Assembly: GCF_001184025.1 (NCBI RefSeq)
Contig: NZ_BBYG01000011.1
Coordinates: forward strand, 207,574-271,573
Reading direction: 5' to 3'
Origin: Streptomyces maremycinicus
Lineage (GTDB): Bacteria; Actinomycetota; Actinomycetes; Streptomycetales; Streptomycetaceae
DNA: 64,000 nt
The translations under genes and the position numbers were made by a program. Shown here one piece after another: positions 44,415-53,801 of the stretch. Below the pieces are notes generated by a model. The model was given only the letters and a program-made list of their open reading frames with translations. It had not been told where the DNA came from and ran no database searches. Numbering within the stretch: the first letter of the stretch is position 1; every line of letters begins with the position of its first letter.

Positions 44415-46985
44415 ATGGACCGTGGCATCGAGAGGGACGTACCTCCCCGCCGCGGAGCAGGCGGCGGCGCGGCCGGGACGGTGCGCGACGCGCCGGGGGC
44501 GTCCCCTCACCCGGAGGGCGGGGAAGAGGCCGACGACGCCGGGCGCGTCCCGCTGGCCGTGGTCGTGGTGGACCGCGAGGGGCTCGTCTCGCACTGGAGC
44601 ACCGGCGCGCGCCGGCTCTTCGGCGTCGTCAAGGAGGAGGCGCTCGGCCGGCCCGCGATCGACCTGCTCCCCGTCTCCGGCGCGCTCCCCGAACCCGACG
44701 ACGATCTTCCGGACGGCGGCTACGGCGGCTACGGCGGCTACGGCGGCTATGGGGACCACGCGGCCTACGACGGGCTCGGGCCCGGCCTCGACTCCTCCCT
44801 CGACCGGGGTCTGGGCTACCCGGCCGCCGGGCGGGCCCGGCTGACCGTGCCGGGGCAGGACCGCGACCGCGGCCGGGTCGACGTGCTGTGGTGGGCGTAC
44901 CCGCTGGTCGGGCCGGGCGCGGAACGGCTGCTGGTGCTGGCGGCGGACGCGGCGGGACTGCACCGGGACGACCCGGCGGACCCGCTGGCCGTCGAACGCA
45001 TCGCGCCCGCCTTCGCCCTGCACACCGACTTCCCCGGCGCCGCGGAACTCGCCCGACGGCTGCCCGAGATCCTGCCCAGCATGAGCGTCGGCGAAAGCGC
45101 CCGCATCGTCGCCCAGATCCTCGAACTCGGCTACCCGGTCCTGGAGTTCAGTCAGAACGACCGGGTGCCCGTGACCCCCGACTGGGGGGTCGCCCGGCGC
45201 GTGGAGCGCAGAGCGCGCCGTGAGCGGGCGGCCCGCGCCGCCGCCGACGGGGCTCCCTTACCGCAGGACCCGGCCGACGAGGGCGAGGACCTCGAGTACG
45301 TCGCCGTCCGCGAGCGGCTGGAGTTCCTCAACGAGGTCAGCGCGAAGATCGGCACATCCCTCGACCTCTCCCGCACCATCGTCGAGGTCAGCAAGGCCGT
45401 CGTCCCGCGCTTCACCGACGTCGCCGGCACCTATCTGCGGGAACAGGTCGTCGCCGGGGAGGGATTCCCCGACGGCGTGCCGGACACGACGACCATGTGG
45501 CACCGGGTCGCCCTCGAACACACCGACGAACCCGGCCGCTGGGACGACGTCGTACCCGTCGGCGAGGCCATGCCGTTCCCCGCGCACACCCCGTTCTTCC
45601 AGTGCATGACGACCGGACAGCCCGTCCTCGTGCCCCGGATCAGCGAGCAACTGGGCCACGCCATCGCCTCGCAGTTCGACAAACGGGACATCCGGCCCCT
45701 GATCACCGGCCGTTCCATGCTGGTCGTCCCGCTGAAGGCCCGTGACGTCGTCCTCGGCTTCATGATCCTGCTGCGCCACCCCGAGCGCGCCCTCTTCAAC
45801 GACATGGACCGGGCCACCGGTGCCGAACTCGCCGCCCGTGCGGGCCTGGTGCTCGACAACGCGCGCATGTACACCTACCAGGAGAGCGTCGCCGAGACCC
45901 TCCAGGACAGCATGCTGCCGCACATCCCGCCACGCATGGCGGGCTGTGACATCGCCACCCGCTATCTGCCCGGCACGCTGCTCGGACGGGTCGGCGGCGA
46001 CTGGTTCGACTCGGTGAAGCTGCCCGGCGCGCGCACCGCCCTCGTCGTCGGCGACGTGATGGGACACGGACTCAACTCGGCCGCCATGATGGGCCAGTTG
46101 CGCACGGCGGTGCAGACCATGGCCGCCCTCGACCTGCCGCCCTCCCAACTCCTGCGCAATCTCGACGACCTGGCGCAACGGCTGGGCGACACCTACCTCG
46201 CGACCTGTCTGTACGCCGTCTACGATCCGATCGAGGGCGAGCTGCACCTCGCCAACGCCGGTCACATCCCGCCCGTGCTGGTGCGTGCCGTCGACGGCCG
46301 CAGCGAGCTCCTGGACCTGCCCACCGGAGCGCCCGTCGGGGTCGGCGGGGTGCCCTTCGAGGCGGTACGCGTGCGGGTGGAGCCCGGGGACCGGCTGGTG
46401 ATGTGCACCGACGGGCTGGTCGAGGTGCGCGGCGAGGACATCGGCGTGGGGCTCGCGACCCTCTGCGAGTCCGCCGCCCACCCGGCCGCCTCCATGGACG
46501 ACGCCTGCGACACCATCATCCGCGCCCTCAACACCCGCGGCGGCCGCAAGGACGACGTCGCCCTGCTGATGGCACGTCTCAACGGCATCGAGCCGGACGA
46601 CGTCGCCGAATGGCGCTTCCCGCTCGACCCGGCGGAGGTCGGCCGGGCCCGCACGGTGGTCCGCGAACACCTGCACGACTGGGGCCTGGCCGGGCTCGCC
46701 GACGCCGCCGAGCTGATGGTGAGCGAGCTCGTCACCAACGCCCTGCTGCACTCCCGCCGGAGCCCCGTGGCCCTGCGTCTCGTCCGCGGCGACACGCTGC
46801 TGTGCGAGGTCGAGGACGACGACCACGAACTGCCGACCCTGCTGAGCGCGGGACCCGGCGACGAGGCCGGGCGAGGACTGCGCGTGGTGAGCGCGCTGGC
46901 CCGCGAGTGGGGCACCAGCCGTACGGCCGCGGGAAAGACCGTGTGGTTCGAACTGACGCTGCCAGGCCGGGCCGCGGGGCGCTGA
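44415..46985 (+). CDS. SpoIIE-type PP2C phosphatase with PAS, GAF and anti-sigma-like ATPase domains; contains TTA
   Basis: 856 residues. A PAS domain starts near residue 45 (VPLAVVVVDREGLVSHWSTGARRLFG), followed by a region containing a (GGY)n repeat; a GAF domain spans about 300-490 (LEFLNEVSAKIGTSLDL). The SpoIIE/PP2C core is about 495-727 (VGGDWFDSVKL, VVGDVMGHGLNSAAMMGQLR, MCTDGLVEVRG, GGRKDDVALLMARL). The C-terminal ATP-binding domain (about 733-850) has LMVSELVTNALLHS and AGRGLRVVSALA, as in RsbW-type kinases. It should act on anti-anti-sigma factors in a partner-switching pathway, sensing a signal through PAS/GAF. Codon 282 (45258-45260) is TTA, implying bldA control. No sigma or anti-anti-sigma gene is next to it. 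Confidence 0.93.
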   Translation: MDRGIERDVPPRRGAGGGAAGTVRDAPGASPHPEGGEEADDAGRVPLAVVVVDREGLVSHWSTGARRLFGVVKEEALGRPAIDLLPVSGALPEPDDDLPDGGYGGYGGYGGYGDHAAYDGLGPGLDSSLDRGLGYPAAGRARLTVPGQDRDRGRVDVLWWAYPLVGPGAERLLVLAADAAGLHRDDPADPLAVERIAPAFALHTDFPGAAELARRLPEILPSMSVGESARIVAQILELGYPVLEFSQNDRVPVTPDWGVARRVERRARRERAARAAADGAPLPQDPADEGEDLEYVAVRERLEFLNEVSAKIGTSLDLSRTIVEVSKAVVPRFTDVAGTYLREQVVAGEGFPDGVPDTTTMWHRVALEHTDEPGRWDDVVPVGEAMPFPAHTPFFQCMTTGQPVLVPRISEQLGHAIASQFDKRDIRPLITGRSMLVVPLKARDVVLGFMILLRHPERALFNDMDRATGAELAARAGLVLDNARMYTYQESVAETLQDSMLPHIPPRMAGCDIATRYLPGTLLGRVGGDWFDSVKLPGARTALVVGDVMGHGLNSAAMMGQLRTAVQTMAALDLPPSQLLRNLDDLAQRLGDTYLATCLYAVYDPIEGELHLANAGHIPPVLVRAVDGRSELLDLPTGAPVGVGGVPFEAVRVRVEPGDRLVMCTDGLVEVRGEDIGVGLATLCESAAHPAASMDDACDTIIRALNTRGGRKDDVALLMARLNGIEPDDVAEWRFPLDPAEVGRARTVVREHLHDWGLAGLADAAELMVSELVTNALLHSRRSPVALRLVRGDTLLCEVEDDDHELPTLLSAGPGDEAGRGLRVVSALAREWGTSRTAAGKTVWFELTLPGRAAGR
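44715..44752 (+). repeat. In-frame 9-bp repeat inside the phosphatase PAS region
   Basis: The unit GGCGGCTAC is repeated four times (the last ends in TAT), coding for (Gly-Gly-Tyr)4 between two PAS segments. Confidence 0.85.
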
Positions 46986-47135
46986 GCGGGCCGGCCGGGG
47001 TGCGCCGGACGGCGGACGGACCTCGAACGCGGCGTGAAGGAACGGCCTCCGCGCTTGTCGCGCCGACCAGGGAGCGATAGACCGTACTCGCCCGTCACTC
47101 ACGACGGATCGGCCTTGCGTCCTGGGGAGTTGTGC

Positions 47136-47861
47136 ATGAGCGTGACGAGTCGGTACCGGGAGGCGTGGGAGGGATTCTGGCGCGAGGCTCCGGAGGAACC
47201 GGGCGAGGTGTTCTGGGACGCGGATCCCAAGGTGACCGCCGCCCTCCACCTGGCCCTCTTCGAACCCCATCTCGCCGACCCGGGGCTGGCGTTGGTGGAC
47301 GTCGGCTGCGGCAACGGCACCCAGACCCGGTACTTCGCCGACCGCTTCCCGCACGTCGTCGGCGCCGACCTGTCCGCCGCGGCCCTCGACCACGCCCGCC
47401 GTGCCGACCGCGCAGGACAGGCGACGTACCGGCTGCTGGACGCGGCCGAGAAGGGCGCGGCCGGGACGCTGCACGCCGAACTCGGCGACGCCAACGTCTA
47501 CATGAGGGGCGTCCTGCACCAGTGCGCACCCGACGACCGGCAGCCGCTGGTCGACGGGCTCGCCACGCTGCTGGGCGAACGCGGCCGGCTCTTCCTCGTC
47601 GAACTGTCGGAGGCCGCCCGTCCCGTCCTCGGCGGACTGGCCCAGAGCCCGGACGGTCCGCCGCCGAAACTCGCGCCGGTCTTCCGGCACGGCCTCACCC
47701 CCGGCGAAGTGGCCGACGACGCGGTGCCCGCCTATCTGGGCAGCGCCGGACTCACCGTGCTGGCCTCCGGCGAACTTCCGCTCGTCACCACCGAGTTCAC
47801 GGCCGACGGCACCCGGATCGAACTGCCCTCGAAGTGGCACGTGGCCGCCCGCGTCGGGTGA
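47136..47861 (+). CDS. Class I SAM-dependent methyltransferase
   Basis: 241 residues from ATG at 47136 with GGGGAG 7 bp upstream. The Rossmann-like fold has motif I VDVGCGNGTQTRYFAD, the acidic strand-2 residue in VVGADLS, and ANVYMRGVLHQCAPDDRQPLVDGLATLLGERGRLFLVEL, the helix and strand after motif III. It methylates an unknown small molecule. It is a free-standing gene after the phosphatase, with no known pathway neighbour. Confidence 0.9.
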   Translation: MSVTSRYREAWEGFWREAPEEPGEVFWDADPKVTAALHLALFEPHLADPGLALVDVGCGNGTQTRYFADRFPHVVGADLSAAALDHARRADRAGQATYRLLDAAEKGAAGTLHAELGDANVYMRGVLHQCAPDDRQPLVDGLATLLGERGRLFLVELSEAARPVLGGLAQSPDGPPPKLAPVFRHGLTPGEVADDAVPAYLGSAGLTVLASGELPLVTTEFTADGTRIELPSKWHVAARVG

Positions 47862-47865
47862 CCGC

Positions 47866-47900
47866 TGTCACATCGAAAGGGGCTCCCGGGGCGGTCACAC
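47866..47900 (+). promoter_or_regulatory. Candidate ECF-type -35 elements upstream of the DoxX gene
   Basis: TGTCACA (47866-47872) and a second GTCACAC (47894-47900) precede the DoxX gene, whose neighbour is an ECF sigma factor. TGTCACA is the -35 I associate with ECF41-type sigma factors. No clean CGTC -10 occurs at the expected spacing, so this is tentative. Confidence 0.3.
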
Positions 47901-47964
47901 TTGCGCGCGGCGGCGTGTCAGGGGGGTGAAGGAACGCCGACCAACCCCTCGAGGAGCCGCTGAG

Positions 47965-48318
47965 ATGATCATCGAGCAGAGCACCGCGTACGTCGTCGTC
48001 ACCGTCGTCGGAGCCGTCATGGCGGGCTTCTCGGCCGCCTCGATCCTGCTCGGCGCCGAGTGGACGGTGAAGCCGCTGGCCGACTACGGAGTGCCGCGTT
48101 CGTGGTGGCCGTGGCTCGGCGCCGCCAAGGCCGCGGGCGCGGCCGGTCTGCTCGTCGGACTGTTCGTGCCCGTGATCGGTGTGCTCGCCGCGATCGGACT
48201 GGTCCTGTACTTCCTCGGCGCCGCCGGCACCGTGCTGCGCGCCCGCTGGTTCGCCCATCTGCCGTTCCCGCTGGTCTACGCGGCCCCGGCGGTGGCCTCG
48301 CTGGTGCTGGCCTTCTGA
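47965..48318 (+). CDS. DoxX-like small membrane protein
   Basis: 117 residues and four membrane helices, ATG at 47965 with GAGGAG upstream. MAGFSAASILLGAEW, a short loop, and WWPWLGAAKAAGAAGLLVGLF match the DoxX-like family (DUF4345/DoxX type). Family members in actinobacteria are tied to redox or thiol stress. It is convergent with the ECF sigma gene, and the two share one terminator. Confidence 0.85.
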   Translation: MIIEQSTAYVVVTVVGAVMAGFSAASILLGAEWTVKPLADYGVPRSWWPWLGAAKAAGAAGLLVGLFVPVIGVLAAIGLVLYFLGAAGTVLRARWFAHLPFPLVYAAPAVASLVLAF

Positions 48319-48346
48319 GCGGGGGCAGCGGGGCAGCGGGTGAGGG

Positions 48347-48389
48347 ACGGGCGGGGGCCGACCAGGAGACCGGGCCGGCCCCCGCCCGT
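48347..48389. terminator. Shared bidirectional terminator (doxX-like gene / ECF sigma)
   Basis: A perfect 14-bp inverted repeat (48347-48360 with 48376-48389) with a 15-base loop lies between the two convergent stop codons. Confidence 0.8.
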
Positions 48390-48402
48390 TCGTCAGCCGC
48401 CG

Positions 48403-49347
48403 TCAGTCGTCGGCGGCCACGGCTCCCGCGGCCCCCGCGCCGACGGTGTCGAGCACCGCCACCTCGATGGCGTCCAGCCGCTCGCGGTCCGCCACCACGT
48501 CGATCCCGGTGATCCCGCCCTCGCTGATCGTGAACAGCAGGACCAGCCGCAGCCTGCCGTGCGGCGCCATCGCGAGGCCGACCCGGCCGTCGAGCAGGGC
48601 GAGGCCGGTGAACCGGGCCCGGCCGGTCGCCGCCATCGCGCCCTCCGCCACGGGCCGGGCACCGGTGACCGTGACGGGCTCCGGCGTCGGCACGACGAAG
48701 CGGTCGGCGGTCAGGACCACGTCCGGGTGCAGCAGGGCGAGCAGCGCCTCGAAGTCGCCGCCCCTCGTCGCGGCCAGGAACGCGTCGGCGACCCGGCGTT
48801 GCCTGGCCCGGTCGGCCACGGTGCCGGGAGCGGCGGGGGCATCCGGCGCGCCGCCCCGGACGCGGCGTCGGGCCCGGCTGGCCAGTTGCCGTGTCGTGGC
48901 CGGGGTCCGCTCGATCATCGGGGCGATGGCGTCGAAGGGCACGGCGAACAGGTCGTGCAGCACGAACGCCAGCCGCTCGGCCGGGGTGAGCGTGTCCAGC
49001 ACCACCAGCAGCGCCACCCCGACCGAGTCGGCGAGCACCGCCTCTTCCTCGGGGTCGCCGCCCGCCGCCGCGGCGACCGCGGGCTCGGCCACCCGGGCGT
49101 CGAGCGAAACCTCGGGGCGTGTTCCGCGGGCGCGGAGCATGTTCAGGCACACCCGGCCCAGGACCGTGGTCAGCCACCCGCTGAGGTTCTCCACGTCACC
49201 GACGTCCGCCCGGGCCGCCCTGAGCCATGTCTCCTGCACGGCGTCCTCCGCCTCGCCGAGCGAGCCGAGCATGCGATAGGCGACGGCCCGCAGACGAGGC
49301 CGGTCGGCCTCGAAGCGTTCCGGTGGCAGGGCGGTGTGCGTGGTCAT
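48403..49347 (-). CDS. ECF sigma factor with SnoaL-like C-terminal domain (SigJ/ECF41-like)
   Basis: 314 residues. Region sigma-2 begins FEADRPRLRAVAYRMLGSLGEAEDAVQETWLRA and sigma-4 reads LDTLTPAERLAFVLHDLFAVPFDAIAPMIERTPATTRQLASRARRR. After a linker, residues about 185-314 form a SnoaL-like domain (DAFLAATRGGDFEALLALLHPDVVLTADR), as in SigJ and ECF41 factors, where the extension itself tunes activity instead of a separate anti-sigma. The short linker lacks the DGGGK motif I associate with classic ECF41, so it may belong to a related group. No anti-sigma gene is adjacent. Confidence 0.9.
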   Translation of the reverse strand: MTTHTALPPERFEADRPRLRAVAYRMLGSLGEAEDAVQETWLRAARADVGDVENLSGWLTTVLGRVCLNMLRARGTRPEVSLDARVAEPAVAAAAGGDPEEEAVLADSVGVALLVVLDTLTPAERLAFVLHDLFAVPFDAIAPMIERTPATTRQLASRARRRVRGGAPDAPAAPGTVADRARQRRVADAFLAATRGGDFEALLALLHPDVVLTADRFVVPTPEPVTVTGARPVAEGAMAATGRARFTGLALLDGRVGLAMAPHGRLRLVLLFTISEGGITGIDVVADRERLDAIEVAVLDTVGAGAAGAVAADD

Positions 49348-49600
49348 GGCCGGGTCCCCGTTCGTGGCACTGCGGTGAAGGCGTGGGTCCCCACATCACC
49401 ACACGGGCGCGGTCGGCCGCATCGGCGTCCCTCGCCCGAAGGGGTCTTCACGGGCGGGCCGTTGCGCGACAGCCCGGACAGCCCGGACACCCGGACTGCC
49501 AGGGCGATCGGTGCGGTCGCGGCGGTCGGGGGAGTCGCTCCCCGGAAAACCCGAGCGTGTCCCGCTAGGCTCGGATCTCCGTAGAGGACGGGGGCCGGAC

Positions 49601-50434
49601 GTGAAGATCCTCATCAGCGCCGACATGGAGGGCGCCACCGGTGTCACCTGGCCGGCCGACGTCCTGCCGGGGACGCCGGAGTGGCAGCGCTGCCGGTCGA
49701 TGTTCACCTCGGACGTCAACGCCGCCGTGCTCGGCTTCTTCGACGGCGGGGCGGACGAGGTCCTGGTCAACGAGGCCCACTGGACCATGCGCAACCTGCT
49801 GCTCGAACAGCTCGACGAGCGGGTGGAGATGCTCACCGGCCGGCACAAGTCCCTCTCCATGGTGGAGGGCGTCCAGCACGGGGACGTGGACGGCATCGCG
49901 TTCGTCGGATACCACGCGGGCGCCGGCATGGAGGGCGTCCTCGCCCACACCTACCTGGCCAACTCCCTCACCGGCGTCTGGCTGAACGGCGAACGGGCCA
50001 GCGAGGGCCTGCTCAACGCGCGGGTGGTCGCCGAGTACGGCGTACCGGTCGTCCTCGTCACCGGTGACGACGTGGCCTGTGAGGACGCGCTCGGGTACGC
50101 GCCGGAGGCGTTGAAGGTCGCGGTCAAGGACCACGTGTCGCGGTACGCGGCCGTGTGCCGTACCCCGGCCCGCACGGCCGCCGACATCCGCGCGGCGGCG
50201 AAGGAGGCAGTGCAGCTGGCGGTCCGTCAGGAGCCGGTCGACGAGGGTCCGTTCACGGTGGCGGTGGAGTTCGACGCCGAGCACCTCGCGATGGCGGCCA
50301 CCGTCGTGCCCGGCGTCGCCCGGACCGGTGAGCGCAGGATCGCGTACACCAGCGGCACCATGTACGAGGGCATCCGTACCTTCAAGGCGGTCACGACGAT
50401 CGTGTCGGCCGCGATCGAGGAGCAGTATGGCTGA
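49601..50434 (+). CDS. M55 D-aminopeptidase (DppA-like)
   Basis: 277 residues from GTG at 49601. It starts VKILISADMEGATGV with the family's metal-binding Asp and Glu, followed by VNEAHWTMRNLLLE, GIAFVGYHAGAGMEGVLAHTY and VVLVTGDDVACEDA, matching the self-compartmentalising zinc D-aminopeptidase DppA. Such enzymes release N-terminal D-amino acids, for example from D-Ala-D-Ala. It is the first gene of a four-peptidase operon; its last codons overlap the next start by 8 bp. Confidence 0.94.
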   Translation: MKILISADMEGATGVTWPADVLPGTPEWQRCRSMFTSDVNAAVLGFFDGGADEVLVNEAHWTMRNLLLEQLDERVEMLTGRHKSLSMVEGVQHGDVDGIAFVGYHAGAGMEGVLAHTYLANSLTGVWLNGERASEGLLNARVVAEYGVPVVLVTGDDVACEDALGYAPEALKVAVKDHVSRYAAVCRTPARTAADIRAAAKEAVQLAVRQEPVDEGPFTVAVEFDAEHLAMAATVVPGVARTGERRIAYTSGTMYEGIRTFKAVTTIVSAAIEEQYG

Positions 50435-51731
50435 CGCGCGGGCGCGGGACGAGGTCGTCCGGTTCACCTCCGATCTCATCCGTATCGACACCACCAACCG
50501 GGGCGGTGGCGACTGCCGGGAACGGCCCGCCGCCGAGTACACCGCCGCACTCCTCGCCGAGGCGGGCATCGAGCCGGTACTCCTCGAACGCACCCCGGGG
50601 CGTACCAACGTCGTCGGCCGGATCGAGGGCACCGACCCGGCCGCGGACGCGCTGCTCGTCCACGGTCACCTGGACGTGGTCCCGGCGGAAGCCGCCGACT
50701 GGAGCGTCCACCCCTTCTCCGGCGAGGTGCGGGACGGGGTCGTGTGGGGGCGCGGCGCCGTCGACATGAAGAACATGGACGCGATGATCCTGGCGGTGCT
50801 GCGGGCCTGGGCCCGGCAGGGCGTCCGGCCCCGGCGCGACCTCGTCGTCGCCTTCACCGCCGACGAGGAGGCCAGCGCCGAGGACGGCTCCGGGTTCCTC
50901 GCCGACCGGCATCCGGGGCTGTTCGAGGGCTGCACCGAGGCCATCGGCGAATCGGGGGCGTTCACCTTCCACGACGGCGCCGGGCGGGAGATCTACCCCA
51001 TCGCGGCGGGCGAGCGCGGCACCGGCTGGGTCAGGCTCACCGCGCGCGGGCGCGCCGGACACGGCTCCAAGGTCAACCGGGAGAACGCGGTGACCCGCCT
51101 GGCCGCCGCCGTCACGCGCATCGGCGAGCACCGGTGGCCCCTGCGGCTGACCCCGACGGTCCGTGCCGCCCTCACCGAACTGGCCGCGCTGTACGGCGTC
51201 GACGCCGACCTCCACGACGTGGACGCGCTGCTGGCGAAGCTCGGCCCGGCGGCCGCCCTGGTGGAGGCGACCGTCCGCAACAGCGCCAACCCGACCATGC
51301 TGGGAGCCGGTTACAAGGTAAACGTGATCCCCGGGGAGGCGGTGGCGCACGTGGACGGCCGCTACCTCCCGGGCGGCGAGGACGAGTTCGTCGCCACCCT
51401 CGACCGGCTCACCGGCCCCGACGTCGAGTGGGAGTTCGAGCACCGCGAAGTGGCGCTCCAGGCACCGGTGGACGCCCCGATCTACGACCGGATGCGTGCC
51501 GCCGTCGAGGAGTTCGCGCCCGAGGGGTACGTGGTGCCGTACTGCATGTCCGGCGGTACGGACGCCAAGCAGTTCTCGCGGCTCGGCATCACCGGATACG
51601 GCTTCGCCCCGCTGAAGCTCCCGGAAGGTTTCGACCACCAGGCGCTCTTCCACGGCGTCGACGAGCGGGTGCCGGTCGAGGCGCTGCACTTCGGCGTCCG
51701 GGTGCTCGACCGGTTCCTGCGGACCGCCTAG
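50427..51731 (+). CDS. M20-family metallopeptidase
   Basis: 434 residues from ATG at 50427, inside the end of the M55 gene. It has the dinuclear zinc motifs of the M20 carboxypeptidase/dipeptidase family: HGHLDVVPA (near 79), WGRGAVDMKNMDAM (bridging Asp, near 110) and FTADEEASAEDGSGFL (general base Glu-Glu, near 149), plus SGGTDAKQFSRLGI with a late metal-ligand region. There is no signal peptide. It likely cuts di- or tripeptides, or N-acylated amino acids, produced by its neighbours. Confidence 0.93.
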   Translation: MADARARDEVVRFTSDLIRIDTTNRGGGDCRERPAAEYTAALLAEAGIEPVLLERTPGRTNVVGRIEGTDPAADALLVHGHLDVVPAEAADWSVHPFSGEVRDGVVWGRGAVDMKNMDAMILAVLRAWARQGVRPRRDLVVAFTADEEASAEDGSGFLADRHPGLFEGCTEAIGESGAFTFHDGAGREIYPIAAGERGTGWVRLTARGRAGHGSKVNRENAVTRLAAAVTRIGEHRWPLRLTPTVRAALTELAALYGVDADLHDVDALLAKLGPAAALVEATVRNSANPTMLGAGYKVNVIPGEAVAHVDGRYLPGGEDEFVATLDRLTGPDVEWEFEHREVALQAPVDAPIYDRMRAAVEEFAPEGYVVPYCMSGGTDAKQFSRLGITGYGFAPLKLPEGFDHQALFHGVDERVPVEALHFGVRVLDRFLRTA

Positions 51732-51746
51732 GAGAACGGGGAGAAC

Positions 51747-53801
51747 GTGCAGGTCCTGCCGTACGGTTCCTGGCCCTCGCCCATCGACGCGGCCCTCGCG
51801 GCCGCGCACGACGGGCGCCCCGAGTACGTCGGCTGGGTCGGCGACGAGGTGTGGTGGACCGCGCCCAGGCCGGCCGAGCACGGCCGCCGCACCCTCGTCC
51901 GGCGCCGGCCCGACGGTACGGAGGAGTCCGTACTGCCGGCGCCCTGGAACGTCCGCAGCCGGGTCGTCGAGTACGGCGGACAGCCCTGGGCCGGAGTCGT
52001 GCACGAGGGCCGGATCCTGGTGGTCTTCGTGCACTTCGCCGATCAGCGGCTGTATGTGTACGAGCCCGGGTCGGCGTCCGGGGGCGGCCCGCGCCCGCTC
52101 ACCCCCGTCTCGTCCGTGGGAGGCGGACTGCGCTGGGTGGAGCCGCAGTTGCTGACGGCGCGCGGGGAGGTGTGGTGCGTGCTAGAGGAGTTCACGGGCG
52201 AGGGGCCGACCGACGTGCGCCGGGTGCTCGCCGCGGTGCCGCTGGACGGCTCGGCCGCCGACGACCGGGCCGCCGTGCGTGAACTCACCGACGGGCGGCA
52301 CCGGTTCGTCACCGGCGCGCGTCTCTCGTCCGACGGGCGCCGGGCCGCCTGGCTGGCCTGGGACCATCCCCGGATGCCGTGGGAGGGCACGGAGGTGGTC
52401 GTCGCCGACGTCGCGCGGGACGGCACCCTGAGCGGCGCCCGGGTGGTGGCCGGCGGCCCGGGGGAGTCGATCGCGCAGGTCGACTGGATGCCGGTGACGG
52501 CGTACGGGCCGAGGTCGCCGGACCACGGCCGACGGTCCGCGGGCGACGGGGAGCGGTCCGCGGAGGACGGACGGCAGCCCGCGGCGGACCGCCTGCTGTA
52601 CACGAGCGACCGCGGCGGCTGGTGGAACCTGTACCGCGACCACCGGCCCGTCTGCCCCCGCGAGGAGGAGTTCGGCGGCGCCCTGTGGAAGCTGGGGCAG
52701 CGCTGGTTCGCGCCGCTGGAGAGCGGCCTCGTCGCCGTCGTCCACGGCCGGGGGGCCACCGTGCTCGGGATCCTCGACCCGGAGACCGGCGAGCTGGTCG
52801 ACGCGGCCGGACCGTGGACGGAGTTCGCGCCCACCCTCGCGGTGCAGGGCGACCGTGTCGTCGCCGTCGCGGCCAGTCCGCGCAGCGCGTACGAAGTGGT
52901 GGAGCTGGACGCCAGCACCGGCCGGGCCCGGGTGATCGGGGCCGCGCACGACGACGCGGTGGACCCGGCCCACTACCCCGAGCCCCGCATCCGCACGTTC
53001 ACCGGCCCCGACGGGCGGGACGTCCACGCCCACGTCTATCCGCCGCACCACCCCGGACACGTCGCGCCCGGCCACGAACTGCCGCCCTACGTCGTGTGGG
53101 CGCACGGCGGGCCCACCGACCGCGCCCCGCTCGTGCTGGATCTGGAGATCGCCTACTTCACCTCCCGGGGCATCGGGGTCGTCGAGGTCGACTACGGCGG
53201 CTCGACCGGGTACGGGCGGGAGTACCGGGAGCGGCTGCGCGAGCAGTGGGGCGTGGTCGACGTCGAGGACTGCGCGGCCGTCGCCCTGGCGCTCGCCGAC
53301 GAGGGCACCGCCGACCGCGGGCGGCTGGCCGTCCGGGGCGGCAGCGCGGGCGGTTGGACCGCCGCGGTCTCGCTGGCCGCCACCGACGTCTACGCCTGCG
53401 GCACGATCCGCTACCCCGTGCTGGACCTGGTGGGCTGGGCGACGGGGGAGACCCACGACTTCGAGTCGCGCTACCCGGACAGTCTCGTCGGGCCGCTCGC
53501 GCAGGTGCCCGCCCGCTACGCGGAACGCTCGCCGATCGAGCACGCGGACCGGATCACCGTGCCGTTCCTGCTCCTCCAGGGGCTGGACGACGTGATCTGT
53601 CCGCCCGCCCAGTGCGAGCGGTTCCTGGCCCGGCTGGCCGGACGGCCGGTCCCGCACGCGTACCTGGCGTTCGAGGGGGAGGGACACGGGTTCCGGCAGG
53701 CGGCAACGACGGTGCGCGCCCTGGAGGCCGAGCTGTCGCTGTACGCTCAGGTGTTCGGGCTGTGCCCGCCCGGAATCCCCAGGTTGGAGCTTGTGCGGTG
53801 A
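51747..53801 (+). CDS. S9-family prolyl-oligopeptidase-like serine peptidase
   Basis: 684 residues from GTG at 51747 (GGGGAG upstream). The N-terminal two-thirds is beta-propeller-like with WD-type strands (LLYTSDRGGWWNLYR, VVAVAASPRSAYEVVELD). The catalytic domain has YVVWAHGGPTDRAPL (oxyanion), the nucleophile LAVRGGSAGGWTAA (near 531), the acid in LQGLDDVICPP (near 614) and the His in GEGHGFRQ (near 647). It is cytosolic, so it should degrade oligopeptides already taken up. It overlaps the S66 gene by 4 bp (GTGA). Confidence 0.94.
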   Translation: MQVLPYGSWPSPIDAALAAAHDGRPEYVGWVGDEVWWTAPRPAEHGRRTLVRRRPDGTEESVLPAPWNVRSRVVEYGGQPWAGVVHEGRILVVFVHFADQRLYVYEPGSASGGGPRPLTPVSSVGGGLRWVEPQLLTARGEVWCVLEEFTGEGPTDVRRVLAAVPLDGSAADDRAAVRELTDGRHRFVTGARLSSDGRRAAWLAWDHPRMPWEGTEVVVADVARDGTLSGARVVAGGPGESIAQVDWMPVTAYGPRSPDHGRRSAGDGERSAEDGRQPAADRLLYTSDRGGWWNLYRDHRPVCPREEEFGGALWKLGQRWFAPLESGLVAVVHGRGATVLGILDPETGELVDAAGPWTEFAPTLAVQGDRVVAVAASPRSAYEVVELDASTGRARVIGAAHDDAVDPAHYPEPRIRTFTGPDGRDVHAHVYPPHHPGHVAPGHELPPYVVWAHGGPTDRAPLVLDLEIAYFTSRGIGVVEVDYGGSTGYGREYRERLREQWGVVDVEDCAAVALALADEGTADRGRLAVRGGSAGGWTAAVSLAATDVYACGTIRYPVLDLVGWATGETHDFESRYPDSLVGPLAQVPARYAERSPIEHADRITVPFLLLQGLDDVICPPAQCERFLARLAGRPVPHAYLAFEGEGHGFRQAATTVRALEAELSLYAQVFGLCPPGIPRLELVR

